From: Deltaproteobacteria bacterium
GTDB lineage: Bacteria > Desulfobacterota > Deferrimicrobia > Deferrimicrobiales > Deferrimicrobiaceae
DNA: 34,281 bases
Direction of reading: 5' to 3'
Assembly: GCA_025357175.1 (NCBI GenBank)
Contig: JANXPS010000049.1
Span: 1-34,281, forward strand
Positions within the stretch are counted from its first letter, which is position 1. Each line of letters starts with the position of its first letter. The position numbers and the translations under genes were made by a program. The notes below the pieces were generated by a model. It did not search any database. It was not told where the DNA came from and saw only the letters and a list, made by a program, of their open reading frames with translations. This document shows, one piece after another, positions 17,568 through 25,664 of this stretch.

Positions 17568-18095
17568 ATGAATCAGATTCCGGAGATCGTACTCGTCGTT
17601 CACCAGGCAATCGAGCACGAAAAGGAGGCGATCAGCATGTACCTCCATTTCGCCAAATTGACCAAGGACGCCAAGGCCAAGAACGTCCTCATCAACCTCG
17701 CGGCCGACGAGGTCGGCCATATGACCAAGCTTGAGGACTATCTTGCGGCACTCCTGCAGGGCAAGGCCTCCATCCCGGGGGCGATGGTCCCCTCCGAGGC
17801 GATGGCTTCCGTGATGACCCGGAGCATCAAGCTCGAGGAGTTCGACAAGAAGCTGCTTGAGAAGGCCGACGAGGTCCGCATCCTCGAGCTGGCGATCGAC
17901 AAGGAGATCAAGGCGAATCTCGGCTACATCGAAATGGCCGCCAAGGCGCACAGCGACGAGGGCAAGGCGATGTTCCTGTCGCTGGCCGCCGAAGAAGATC
18001 TCCACGCCCGGATCCTGCGCGCCGAGGTCGATGCACTCGGGCAGGACGGCTTCTGGTTCGACATTCAGGAATTCACGATGGAGAAGCAACAGTAG
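17568..18095 (+). CDS. Ferritin-like diiron protein (rubrerythrin-type)
   Basis: The 175-residue protein is a predicted four-helix ferritin-like fold. Two matching halves each supply a glutamate plus an ExxH pair: EHEKEAISMYLHFAKL with ADEVGH, and DKEIKANLGYIEMAAKA with AEEDLH. These are the usual ligands of a diiron site. No rubredoxin CxxC module is present, so it is not a full rubrerythrin. It may act in peroxide reduction or iron handling. GGGGGG precedes the ATG and greA follows after 22 bases. Confidence 0.85.
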   Translation: MNQIPEIVLVVHQAIEHEKEAISMYLHFAKLTKDAKAKNVLINLAADEVGHMTKLEDYLAALLQGKASIPGAMVPSEAMASVMTRSIKLEEFDKKLLEKADEVRILELAIDKEIKANLGYIEMAAKAHSDEGKAMFLSLAAEEDLHARILRAEVDALGQDGFWFDIQEFTMEKQQ

Positions 18096-18117
18096 CAGGG
18101 AAGGATACGGAATCTCG

Positions 18118-18606
18118 ATGGAAATCATCAGGCAGGCGCGTCAGCGTCTAGAGGAAGAGCTCCAGCGGATCGACCACGAGTTGCGGGTCGACCTGCCAAA
18201 GGAGATCATGGTCGCGCTGGCGCAGGGAGACCTGTCCGAAAACGCCGAGTACGAGGCCGCCAAGGACCGGCAGTCCACGCTGCAGGCGCGCATGGGGCAG
18301 ATCCAGAAACGGCTTGCGGATCTTTCCCGCATCGACGTGAAGGGCATTCCCACCGATCGGGCGGGGCTCGGCAGCGAGGTGACGGTCGAGAACCTCGAGA
18401 CGGGCGACATCATCAGCTACACGCTCGTCATTCCCGAGGTCGCCGACGGCAAGAACAACCTGGTGTCGGTGGCGGCGCCGGTCGGGAAGGCGCTGCTCAA
18501 CCGGAAGGTCGGCGATACCGTCAACGTCGAGATTCCCAAGGGAAGCTACGAGTTCGAAGTCCAGAAGATCGTCACCACGTTCGGCGTCGTGCTCGAGGCG
18601 GAATAA
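18118..18606 (+). CDS. greA: Transcription elongation factor GreA-type
   Basis: Gre factors rescue backtracked RNA polymerase by stimulating transcript cleavage. The 162-residue protein has the N-terminal coiled coil with the tip motif GDLSENAEYEAAKDRQ, whose acidic residues place Mg in the polymerase active site. The C-terminal FKBP-like domain includes GSEVTVENLETGD and SYEFEVQKI. The tail differs from E. coli GreA, and GreB is possible, but the tip and length favour GreA. An AAGGA lies about 13 bases before the ATG, a long spacing. Confidence 0.9.
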   Translation: MEIIRQARQRLEEELQRIDHELRVDLPKEIMVALAQGDLSENAEYEAAKDRQSTLQARMGQIQKRLADLSRIDVKGIPTDRAGLGSEVTVENLETGDIISYTLVIPEVADGKNNLVSVAAPVGKALLNRKVGDTVNVEIPKGSYEFEVQKIVTTFGVVLEAE

Positions 18607-18634
18607 CGCCGCGCCAGTCGTTGGTCGCGTTTTT

Positions 18635-18679
18635 AAAGGGGCGGGCGGCGCAAGAGCGCTTCCCGCCCTTGGTTTTTTT
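18635..18679 (+). terminator. Intrinsic terminator after greA
   Basis: AAGGGGCGGG (18636-18645) pairs with CCCGCCCTT (18662-18670) with one bulge. An inner GCGC stem (18648-18651 with 18656-18659) closes an AAGA loop. TTTTTTT follows. It ends the plus-strand transcript before the convergent manC-type gene. Confidence 0.85.
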
Positions 18680-18684
18680 ACGGG

Positions 18685-19752
18685 TCACGCCAGTTCCGGG
18701 TATTTCCCCTTCACCTGGTCCACGATCCCCTTGACCTCTTCCGATCGGTTGCGTGGGCACACGAGCACCGCGTCCCCGCTGCGGACGACGACCACGTCTT
18801 CCATCCCGAGGACGGCGACGACGCCCCGGTCGGAGCGGACCAGCACGTTCCGGCAATCGGTGGCGATGACATTGCCGAAAAGAACGTTGCCCGACTCGCC
18901 GTGCCCCAGGAATTCGTGCAGCGACCGCCACGTCCCGATATCGTTCCAGCCCACGGCGGCCGGGACGACGAGAATCTCGGGTTCGTGCTCGAGCAGCCCG
19001 TGGTCGACCGAGACCGACGGGATCGCCCGGTACGCTTTTCGGATCGCGGCCTGGAATCCCGGTTTTCCCGCCTGCCGGAACGCGGACTCGAACGCGGCAT
19101 GCACGTCGGGCAGGTGGGCCCGGAGTCGTTGCCGGAACTCGGGGAGCCGGAAGAGGAAGAGGCCGCTGTTCCAGTCGAACCGGCCGGATCGCAGGAAGCG
19201 GCGTGCCGTCGCGGCGTCCGGTTTTTCGGCGAAGCGGCGGACGCGGAAGGCGCCCGTTTTCGGATCGCCGTACGGCTGGCCGCGCTCGATGTATCCGTAG
19301 CCGGTGGCGGGGTGGGTCGGGGGGATGCCGAGTGTCACGAAGCATCCGCTTTCCCGCGTCAATCGAAGCGCCCGGCGAAGGATGGCGCGGAATTCCTTGA
19401 GATCCGCGATCGCGTGATCGGCTGGTGAAGCGACCACCACCGCCTCGGGGTCTTTAAGGCGGATCGCGGCGGCGGCGAGGGCGACCGCGGGCGCCGTGTT
19501 CCGCCCCTCCGGTTCGAGCAGCAGGTTCTCCGGAGGAATGCCCAGGGCGGCCGGGGACAGATGCTCACGGTCCTTTTCACCCGCGACGACCCAGATGTTT
19601 CCGGGAGGAACGAGAGGCGCGAAGCGGCGGATCGTTTCGGCGATCATGGTTCCGTGCCCGGTCAGGTTCAGGAACTGCTTGGCACGCTTCGCCCGGCTTT
19701 CGGGCCAGAAGCGGGTTCCCGATCCGCCGGCCATCACGACCGCGTGATTCAT
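18685..19752 (-). CDS. manC: Mannose-1-phosphate guanylyltransferase
   Basis: This cytoplasmic nucleotidyltransferase makes GDP-mannose from GTP and mannose-1-phosphate for surface polysaccharides. The 355-residue protein starts MNHAVVMAGGSGTRFWPESR, the nucleotide-binding signature, and has VVASPADHAI, TGYGYIERG, RFAEKPDA and VDHGLLEHE. It is the short form, lacking the phosphomannose isomerase domain found in bifunctional ManC/AlgA. The gene diverges from the DUF502 gene and converges on greA. Confidence 0.92.
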   Translation of the reverse strand: MNHAVVMAGGSGTRFWPESRAKRAKQFLNLTGHGTMIAETIRRFAPLVPPGNIWVVAGEKDREHLSPAALGIPPENLLLEPEGRNTAPAVALAAAAIRLKDPEAVVVASPADHAIADLKEFRAILRRALRLTRESGCFVTLGIPPTHPATGYGYIERGQPYGDPKTGAFRVRRFAEKPDAATARRFLRSGRFDWNSGLFLFRLPEFRQRLRAHLPDVHAAFESAFRQAGKPGFQAAIRKAYRAIPSVSVDHGLLEHEPEILVVPAAVGWNDIGTWRSLHEFLGHGESGNVLFGNVIATDCRNVLVRSDRGVVAVLGMEDVVVVRSGDAVLVCPRNRSEEVKGIVDQVKGKYPELA

Positions 19753-19816
19753 TCGTCTCCTCCGTGGAATGGCCCGGGAGCCGAATGATGGTGCGCCGCC
19801 CGTTCGCCGTTTGCGT

Positions 19817-19832
19817 TAGAATACATCCCGTG
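19817..19832 (+). promoter_or_regulatory. Possible -10 placing a leaderless start for the DUF502 gene
   Basis: TAGAAT (19817-19822) ends seven bases before GTG 19830, the probable start codon, and no Shine-Dalgarno is visible. If used, the mRNA would be leaderless. A matching -35 is not evident. Confidence 0.3.
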
Positions 19833-20441
19833 CAGATCAACCTCAAAAAGAGTTTCATCACGGGGATCTTCGTCGTCATCCCGATGGTGCTGTCGATCGG
19901 CCTGCTCACCTGGTTCTTCACGCGGGTCGACAACTTCTTCTCGCCCATCATCGACGGCGTTCTGCCGCTCGTCACCGGATACCCGGCGCACATCCCCGGC
20001 ACCGGCATCATCACGGGAAGCGTCATCATCCTGCTGGTCGGCATGATCGCCCGCAACGTCGCGGGCGCCAAGATGCTCGGTGCGTTCGACCGGCTAATCC
20101 ACCATGTTCCGGTATTCCGCGCGATCTATTCGACGATCAAGCAGATGACCGACGCCTTCTCGCCCGACAACACGACCGCATTCAAGGAAGTCGTGCTGGC
20201 CGAATACCCCAAGGAAAACTCGTACGCGCTGGGCTTCCGCACATCGACGGTCGAACTCGACGGCGAGCGGATCGCGATCGTCTTCGTCCCGACCAACAAC
20301 CTCTATCTCGGCGAAGTGCTGCTCGTCCCCGAGGCGCGTCTGCGTCGGCTCGACATGAGCATCGAACTCGCTCTGCGCTGCCTGGTCTCGGGCGGCACCG
20401 CGGCACCCAAGAAACTGCACAGCGTCCTTCCGCCGGCCTAG
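19830..20441 (+). CDS. DUF502 family inner-membrane protein
   Basis: The protein of about 203 residues begins VQINLKKSFITGIFVVIPMV and has two strong membrane segments, near residues 10-30 and 53-75 (GTGIITGSVIILLVGMIARN). A conserved soluble part follows, with PVFRAIYSTIKQMTDAFSPD, AIVFVPTNNLYLGEV and LVSGGTAAP. These match DUF502, whose function is unknown. GTG 19830 is preferred because similarity begins there, although the frame stays open to ATG 19764. It ends nine bases from the convergent DUF748 gene. Confidence 0.88.
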   Translation: MQINLKKSFITGIFVVIPMVLSIGLLTWFFTRVDNFFSPIIDGVLPLVTGYPAHIPGTGIITGSVIILLVGMIARNVAGAKMLGAFDRLIHHVPVFRAIYSTIKQMTDAFSPDNTTAFKEVVLAEYPKENSYALGFRTSTVELDGERIAIVFVPTNNLYLGEVLLVPEARLRRLDMSIELALRCLVSGGTAAPKKLHSVLPPA

Positions 20442-20450
20442 CTCGCCCGG

Positions 20451-23400
20451 TTACTTGAGAACGAAGTCCACCCGGCTGTCTCTCACTTTATCTTTCTTCG
20501 CCGGCGCGAGCGTTTTCGGCTCGACGGTAAAGACCCGGCCCGCCTCGACCTGCTTCGTCGCCACCAGATAATCGATCGCCCGCTTCGCGCGCTCTTGCGC
20601 CAACTGCCGCAGGTCGTCGTCGGTGACCTCGACGTGCGTCAGGATCAGCTTCTCCATCTCGGGCACGGGCAGCTCCTTCTGCAACCCGATCAGATTTCTC
20701 GGCTTGGAAAACGTCTCGGCCGAATACGCTTTGAGCAGGTATTTCGGATATTCGGCGGGGAGCACGGTCACGTTGTCGGGCGATTGCTGCCCGCCACCCT
20801 GCTTCGCCACATCCTTGATCTTCTGCGCCCGGATCTTCCGTTCGAATGCCGCCGTTCTCAGGGCATCGCGATCGGCCGGCGGATCGGCGTGCCCGACGAC
20901 GTCGAGCTTGAGCGCGGGTCTTTCGCCAAGCGCCTTTGCGAGCGATTTCAGCTTGCTCTCGCCCGCCCCGTCCAGCACGGTCTGCCCCGCCGGAAACTCG
21001 AGGTAGCTCAACTCCTCCCCGTTGCCCATCAGCGCGCCGAGCAGCGCGAAGGGGGAGGTCGCCGCCTTGACGAGCAGGTTCTTGACGATCTGCCAGACGA
21101 CCCCCCAGACGTTGAATTTCGGGTCGTCGAGATTTCCCGTGACGGGCAGGTCGAGACGGATCTCGCCGTTCCTGTCTTTTAGAAGCGCCACCGCGAGGCG
21201 GACGGGCAGCTTCGTGGCGTCGGGGCTCTCGATCTTGTCCCCGAAGTCGAACTGGTTGATGAAGACGCTGTTTCCGGCGTCGAGCTTCTTCTTGACGATC
21301 AGGTATTTCAATCCGAGCGACAGTTTCCCCTTTTCGATCGAATAGCCGGCGTAGCGCCCCGAGTAGGGCGTCATGGGGCTCAGGTCGATGTCCTTGAAAT
21401 CGACCTTGAGGTCCACGAACAGGTCGTCGCGCAACGGGTTGATCCGTCCCGTGATTTCGAGCGGGGCCTGGCTGTCCAGTCGACCGCGAAGAAGGACGTC
21501 GGCCATCTTCGTCTCTTCGGAGGACAGGCCGGACACCCGGCCGCCCACCTCTTTCAGCTTCGCCGTGTAATTGGGGTGGACGTGCCGGTCCGTGAACAGG
21601 ATCGTGCCGCCCTGGAGCGTCACCGTATCGATTGCGACAGGCGTCGGCCCGGAGGATGGGGGAGGCTGGGTGGCGGGCACCGAGGGCGTACCGGCCGCGG
21701 AGGCTCCGCTGTTGTCGGTCCCGGCCGCGCCGGGCTCCTTCCGGACGATCCCCTGGACGTTCAGCGACCCGTCTTCATTGACCACGATCCGCGAATAGAG
21801 CCCGGAAAGCGAGAGGTCCCGGATCGCCACCGACATGGGGTTGACGCCGATCTTCATCCCGGCGAGGTGGAGCGCCTCCCACTTGAGGAAGTCCTCGCTC
21901 GTCTCCTTGTCGACCATGGAGAGACCTCGAAGCGATGTTTCCCCCTCCCAGGATGCTTTCATCGGTTCGCCTGCGGGCATCGAGAGCGAGAGATTCCCGT
22001 TGGCGTCGACCAGTCCGCCGGTCATGTCGATGCTGAGTTTTTCGGTGAAGTAGGGCTGCAGCGGCACGAGGTCGATTCCCTTCACGCTGACCGCCAGGTT
22101 GGCCATGGAAGGAGCGATGCCGACCGTCCCGCTCACGGCGGCCGTGCCGGAGCCGTTGAGCGTCATCCGCCCCGAGGCCTTTCCGTGGACGTTTTTCGCG
22201 GTCGAAAGGTTTGCGGCGGTGATGTCGAGCGGCGCCACCTTCAGAAGAACGGCTTCCTCCGGCTGCTGGTCGTCCCACGTGACGTCCCAGCGATCGAGCG
22301 CCAGCCTGCCGAGCACAACCTGCCAGGCCGCCGGTTCGACCGACTTGCCGCGCACGGCGTCCTTCGATGCCGGCGCTTTCGAATCGGCCGGGGGCGGGGG
22401 GGGCGTCAGCCCGGCCAGGTTGACCTTCCCGTCCTCGCCCCGCTCGATCCGCAGTTCGCCGCGGCTCCCGGCGATGGATCCGACCCGGACCGATCTCCGC
22501 CCGAGATCGACGACGCCATCCTTCATCTCGATCCGCGGAATCCGGAGGAAATCGGAATCGCTTCCGCGCCGCCGCAGCTTGAGCGCCGCCAGCGCCACGG
22601 ACAGGTTGTCGACGGCCGTGACGGCATTGTCGCCGACGGGGCGGTACGCATACCGGGCCGACAGGTCGAGCAGCCCCTCGCGCACGTCGAACAGCACGGA
22701 CTTCGAATAGTAGGGGGAGTATTTCCCGAGCGAGACCCGGGCGATCCGGAGCTCGCCGCGGGCGTCGAGCGGCGAAAGCGCGAGCAGCCCGTCGTGCCGC
22801 ACCGTCTCGCCTGATTCCGTGGCGAGCGCCAGTTCGAGGCGGAACGGCTTTCCGGGCGCGTTGGTGAAGTCGCTGACATCGAGCGTGATGGGGGCGAGCG
22901 TGGTCCGGAACGGCTTCCCCTCGACCGCCGCGTCGGCAAAGATGATCTTTCCGCCGGTCAGCCGTATCGACGTCGCTCCGACGAGCGGCGGCGCAGTTTC
23001 GTTCTTCGGCTTCGGGGGCTTGTCCGCAGACGGCCCGGGATTTTGCCCGTCGCCGCCGGGGAGCAGGGAGAGCAGCGTCAGCCGCCCTTCCCGGTCGCGC
23101 GAAAGGTTCAGCTCGGGCGAGGTCATCAGGATGCCGCCGAACTTGACGCGGAGCGGATCCGGCGACGCGGATTCAAGCGGAATGTCGAGACGCGGAACGG
23201 ATAGTACGGGGAGGTCCCCCCGGTCGGTGATCCGGAAATCCTTCAGCGCCAGGGCTCCCGACAAGACGACCGTGGGCGGGGCGTTTTTCTTCCGGGTGAA
23301 GAACAGGGTCGCCTTCACGTCGATTGCCCCGGACGGCACCTTGAACTTGAGCGGCACCGGCGAATATTCGAGGTAATACGGCAGGTCGAAGTCACGGATG

Positions 23401-24083
23401 TCCATCGCGAAGGATGTTTCACGGGCGTCGCTGAATGGCCGCGTCCTGCCCGTGAGCGCGACCGGCCTTCCGTTGACGTCGGCCGAGAAGGCGGGCTGCA
23501 CGTAACTGTCGACGTAATACGGGAGGTTGGACAGGAAGGGCACCGACAGTGCGATGTGCCGCACCGCGTGGCGCGTCTTCTTCGGCCGGTCGTCGAAATC
23601 GAAGGCGCCGTCGATGATCCGGATGTTGTTGAAGGAGAACCGGAGCGGTTTCGAGTCGGGCGGCGACGGTTTGCCCGTGAATTCGTCCACGAGGTCGGAG
23701 AAGTTGTAGCGGCCGTCGGCTTTCCGGACGACGGTGATTCGCGGCGAGCGCAACGTGATCTCGCGCAGCACGGGGCCGCGGTGCCAGGCCGAGGCCAGCT
23801 GGGCGTCCACGAACAGTTCCTCGAACGAGAGGAACTCCCCGCCCGTCTCCCGGTCGGCGACGGCGAGTCCCCGCAGGGAGATCGACAGCGTGAACGGGTT
23901 GATCCGCACCTCGCGCAAGGTCGTCTTGCGGTGGAGCGCCCGGGTCGCCTGCTTCTCGACGACCGACCGGACGATCGGCGGCAGCGCCAGGAACCCGACG
24001 ATGGCCACCAGCGCGATCGCGGATGCGAGGCCGATCAGCGCCTTCCGAACGGCCGGTTTCCCCGCAAGCTCGACACCGTACAT
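20451..24083 (-). CDS. DUF748/AsmA-like giant envelope protein
   Basis: The 1210-residue protein has one N-terminal membrane anchor (about residues 14-36, LIGLASAIALVAIVGFLALP) and a very long periplasmic part. The segments TLREVRINPFTLSISLRGLA and LASAWHRGPVLREITLRSP are typical of DUF748, in the AsmA-like repeat superfamily thought to move lipids or aid outer-membrane assembly. Two Pro-rich linkers lie in the middle. Repeats such as SIEKGKLSLGLKYLI and IRLDLPVTGNLDDPKFNVWG come late. The C-terminal 150 residues include LKLDVVGHADPPADRDALR, resembling an OmpA-like peptidoglycan-binding end. GGAGGG precedes the ATG. A TAGAAT -10 (plus-strand 24111-24116) lies upstream. Its role is inferred from the family. 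Confidence 0.88.
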   Translation of the reverse strand: MYGVELAGKPAVRKALIGLASAIALVAIVGFLALPPIVRSVVEKQATRALHRKTTLREVRINPFTLSISLRGLAVADRETGGEFLSFEELFVDAQLASAWHRGPVLREITLRSPRITVVRKADGRYNFSDLVDEFTGKPSPPDSKPLRFSFNNIRIIDGAFDFDDRPKKTRHAVRHIALSVPFLSNLPYYVDSYVQPAFSADVNGRPVALTGRTRPFSDARETSFAMDIRDFDLPYYLEYSPVPLKFKVPSGAIDVKATLFFTRKKNAPPTVVLSGALALKDFRITDRGDLPVLSVPRLDIPLESASPDPLRVKFGGILMTSPELNLSRDREGRLTLLSLLPGGDGQNPGPSADKPPKPKNETAPPLVGATSIRLTGGKIIFADAAVEGKPFRTTLAPITLDVSDFTNAPGKPFRLELALATESGETVRHDGLLALSPLDARGELRIARVSLGKYSPYYSKSVLFDVREGLLDLSARYAYRPVGDNAVTAVDNLSVALAALKLRRRGSDSDFLRIPRIEMKDGVVDLGRRSVRVGSIAGSRGELRIERGEDGKVNLAGLTPPPPPADSKAPASKDAVRGKSVEPAAWQVVLGRLALDRWDVTWDDQQPEEAVLLKVAPLDITAANLSTAKNVHGKASGRMTLNGSGTAAVSGTVGIAPSMANLAVSVKGIDLVPLQPYFTEKLSIDMTGGLVDANGNLSLSMPAGEPMKASWEGETSLRGLSMVDKETSEDFLKWEALHLAGMKIGVNPMSVAIRDLSLSGLYSRIVVNEDGSLNVQGIVRKEPGAAGTDNSGASAAGTPSVPATQPPPSSGPTPVAIDTVTLQGGTILFTDRHVHPNYTAKLKEVGGRVSGLSSEETKMADVLLRGRLDSQAPLEITGRINPLRDDLFVDLKVDFKDIDLSPMTPYSGRYAGYSIEKGKLSLGLKYLIVKKKLDAGNSVFINQFDFGDKIESPDATKLPVRLAVALLKDRNGEIRLDLPVTGNLDDPKFNVWGVVWQIVKNLLVKAATSPFALLGALMGNGEELSYLEFPAGQTVLDGAGESKLKSLAKALGERPALKLDVVGHADPPADRDALRTAAFERKIRAQKIKDVAKQGGGQQSPDNVTVLPAEYPKYLLKAYSAETFSKPRNLIGLQKELPVPEMEKLILTHVEVTDDDLRQLAQERAKRAIDYLVATKQVEAGRVFTVEPKTLAPAKKDKVRDSRVDFVLK

Positions 24084-24170
24084 GGTCTTCCCTCCGGTCG
24101 TGATGAGTCGATTCTAGTCCTGATTCCCCTTCCGAGGGAACCGTTACGGCACCCGTCGCATCAAAACCGC

Positions 24171-24791
24171 ATGAGAGCGGAACGGTTCACCACGATCATC
24201 ATCTTGTTATTTCTGGCGGCTTCGGTCGTTTCAGCGGGGGACAAGCCAATGTCCGCGACAGGGGGAAAGACGGAGACGGCGACGTTCGCCGGCGGCTGCT
24301 TCTGGTGCATGGAGCCGCCGTACGACAAGTTGCCGGGCGTGCTGAAGACGACAGTCGGGTACACCGGCGGTCACAAGACCAATCCGACCTACGAGGAGGT
24401 GTCGGCCGGGGGAACGGGACACGCCGAGTCGATCGAGATCGTGTTCGATCCGTCGAAGGTCACTTACGGAAATCTGCTCGAGATTTTCTGGCGCAATATC
24501 GACCCGCTGGTCAAGGACCGGCAGTTCTGCGACGTGGGTTCGCAGTACCGCACGGCGATCTTTTTCCACGACGAGGCGCAGCGCATGGCGGCCGATGCGT
24601 CGAAGGCGGCGATCGAGAAGACGAAAGGGTGGAAGGTGGCCACGCAGATCGTGGCGGCGACGCCGTTCTATCCCGCCGAGGAATACCACCAGGACTATCA
24701 CGACAAGAATCCGGTCCGGTACAAGTTCTACCGTTTCAACTGCGGACGCGACCAACGGCTCGACGAACTCTGGGGCAAGGCGGCGAAATAG
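24171..24791 (+). CDS. msrA: Exported peptide-methionine (S)-S-oxide reductase
   Basis: MsrA reduces methionine-S-sulfoxide in oxidised proteins. The catalytic motif is AGGCFWCMEPPYDKLPGV. GYTGGHKTNPTYEEVSAGGT, HAESIEIVFDP, DVGSQYRTAIFF and FYPAEEYHQDY confirm the family. The first 23 residues (MRAERFTTIIILLFLAASVVSA) form a clear signal peptide, so the enzyme should act in the periplasm rather than the cytosol. It is 206 residues long. No convincing ribosome site precedes ATG 24171. It is divergent from the DUF748 gene and nearly overlaps the mug gene. Confidence 0.94.
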   Translation: MRAERFTTIIILLFLAASVVSAGDKPMSATGGKTETATFAGGCFWCMEPPYDKLPGVLKTTVGYTGGHKTNPTYEEVSAGGTGHAESIEIVFDPSKVTYGNLLEIFWRNIDPLVKDRQFCDVGSQYRTAIFFHDEAQRMAADASKAAIEKTKGWKVATQIVAATPFYPAEEYHQDYHDKNPVRYKFYRFNCGRDQRLDELWGKAAK

Positions 24792-24792
24792 G

Positions 24793-25395
24793 ATGGGAGC
24801 CCCATCCGATTCCGCCTCCTTTCCGGTGAGCGTGCCGGAGCGTCCCTGGAAGCCGACAAAGGAGCAACTCGCGGAAGCGGGATCGACCGGCTCGGTGCCC
24901 GACGTCATCGGGAAGGGGCTCGCGGTCCTCTTCGTCGGGATCAACCCCGGGCTGTACTCGGGGGCGATCCGACATCATTTCGGCAGGCCGGGCAACCGCT
25001 TCTGGCCCGCGCTCCGGGACTCCGGATTCACGCCCCGCCTGCTGTCACCCTTCGATGAGCGTGAACTGCTCACGTTCGGCCTCGGCATCACCAACCTCGC
25101 CGGGCGGACGACCGCGACCGCGGCGGAACTGACCGCCGACGAACTGGTCGAGGGCGCACGGGCGCTTGCCGAAAAGGTGAAGCGCTACCGCCCCGGTTTT
25201 GTCGCCTTCCTCGGCATCACCTCCTATCGGGCGGCGTTCAATCGGCCGAAGGCGGTTCTGGGGCGGCAAACGGAGCCGTTCTCGGGCGTGCGGGCCTGGG
25301 TCCTGCCCAATCCGAGCGGCCTGAACGCCCACCACCAGGCGCCCGGCCTCGCAAGGATGTTCCGGGAGCTGCGCGCGGCGGTGAATTTCGCTTGA
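24793..25395 (+). CDS. mug: G/U mismatch-specific DNA glycosylase
   Basis: This 200-residue member of the uracil-DNA glycosylase superfamily removes uracil or ethenocytosine opposite guanine. It shows LAVLFVGINPGLYSG (motif 1 with GINPG), HHFGRPGNRFWPAL and the second active-site loop in LPNPSGLNAHH. ATG 24793 lies two bases after the msrA TAG and gives a roughly 30-residue extension before the core. The TGA overlaps the -35 box of the leuA promoter. Confidence 0.92.
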   Translation: MGAPSDSASFPVSVPERPWKPTKEQLAEAGSTGSVPDVIGKGLAVLFVGINPGLYSGAIRHHFGRPGNRFWPALRDSGFTPRLLSPFDERELLTFGLGITNLAGRTTATAAELTADELVEGARALAEKVKRYRPGFVAFLGITSYRAAFNRPKAVLGRQTEPFSGVRAWVLPNPSGLNAHHQAPGLARMFRELRAAVNFA

Positions 25396-25421
25396 CAAAC
25401 GCCGTTAGATACTCGTACTCT
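25392..25421 (+). promoter_or_regulatory. Promoter of the leuA leader
   Basis: A consensus TTGACA (25392-25397) stands 18 bases before TACTCT (25416-25421). The predicted start, near 25428, is only a few bases before the leader-peptide ATG at 25432. Confidence 0.6.
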
Positions 25422-25431
25422 GTGTGACATC

Positions 25432-25515
25432 ATGAAGACGAACACCGCGCGCATCGCTGTCGTTGGAAGCCTCGCTCTAGCAGGGCTGCCCGGAGGCCGG
25501 TCCACCGCCGCGTGA
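25432..25515 (+). CDS. Leader peptide of the leuA attenuator
   Basis: A 27-codon frame encodes MKTNTARIAVVGSLALAGLP followed by GGRSTAA. It holds one Ile, two Val and three Leu; the second Leu is CTA, rare in this GC-rich DNA. Rare Leu codons in the control region are a known feature of the enterobacterial leu leader. It is too close to the promoter for a normal ribosome site. Its last codons can pair with the first terminator arm. I infer ribosome stalling under leucine shortage; three scattered Leu codons make the signal weaker than in the enterobacterial leader. Confidence 0.55.
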   Translation: MKTNTARIAVVGSLALAGLPGGRSTAA

Positions 25516-25562
25516 GCGTAAGTCTTATTTTCTAAAAAACCGCTACGGGCCGCGGAACCGGC
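25496..25562 (+). promoter_or_regulatory. Candidate antiterminator of the leuA attenuator
   Basis: GCCGGT (25496-25501) can pair with ACCGGC (25557-25562), and CCGCG (25508-25512) with CGCGG (25551-25555). This would capture the 5' arm of the first terminator using the end of the leader-peptide frame. The 11 pairs form in register with only one unpaired base on the terminator side. Confidence 0.5.
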
Positions 25563-25589
25563 AAAGGTTCCCGCGGCTTTTTTGTTTTT
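25549..25589 (+). terminator. leuA attenuator terminator 1
   Basis: GCCGCGGAACC (25549-25559) pairs with GGTTCCCGCGGC (25566-25577), one bulge, with loop GGCAAA. TTTTTTGTTTTT follows. Confidence 0.85.
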
Positions 25590-25590
25590 C

Positions 25591-25628
25591 AAAAGCCGCC
25601 GGGGATCGCCTCCCGGCGGCTTTTTTTT
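25591..25628 (+). terminator. leuA attenuator terminator 2
   Basis: A second intrinsic terminator directly follows the first: AAAAGCCGCCGGG (25591-25603) pairs with CCCGGCGGCTTTT (25612-25624), and eight T close it. Both lie upstream of the leuA ribosome site. Confidence 0.88.
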
Positions 25629-25664
25629 AATGCTTCGAGAGACGAAAATAAGGAGGAACGGATC

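Noticed and set aside
25432..25560. T-box riboswitch before leuA
   Set aside because: T-boxes precede leu genes in some relatives, but the conserved AGGGTGGNACCGCG motif is absent; a leader-peptide attenuator fits better.
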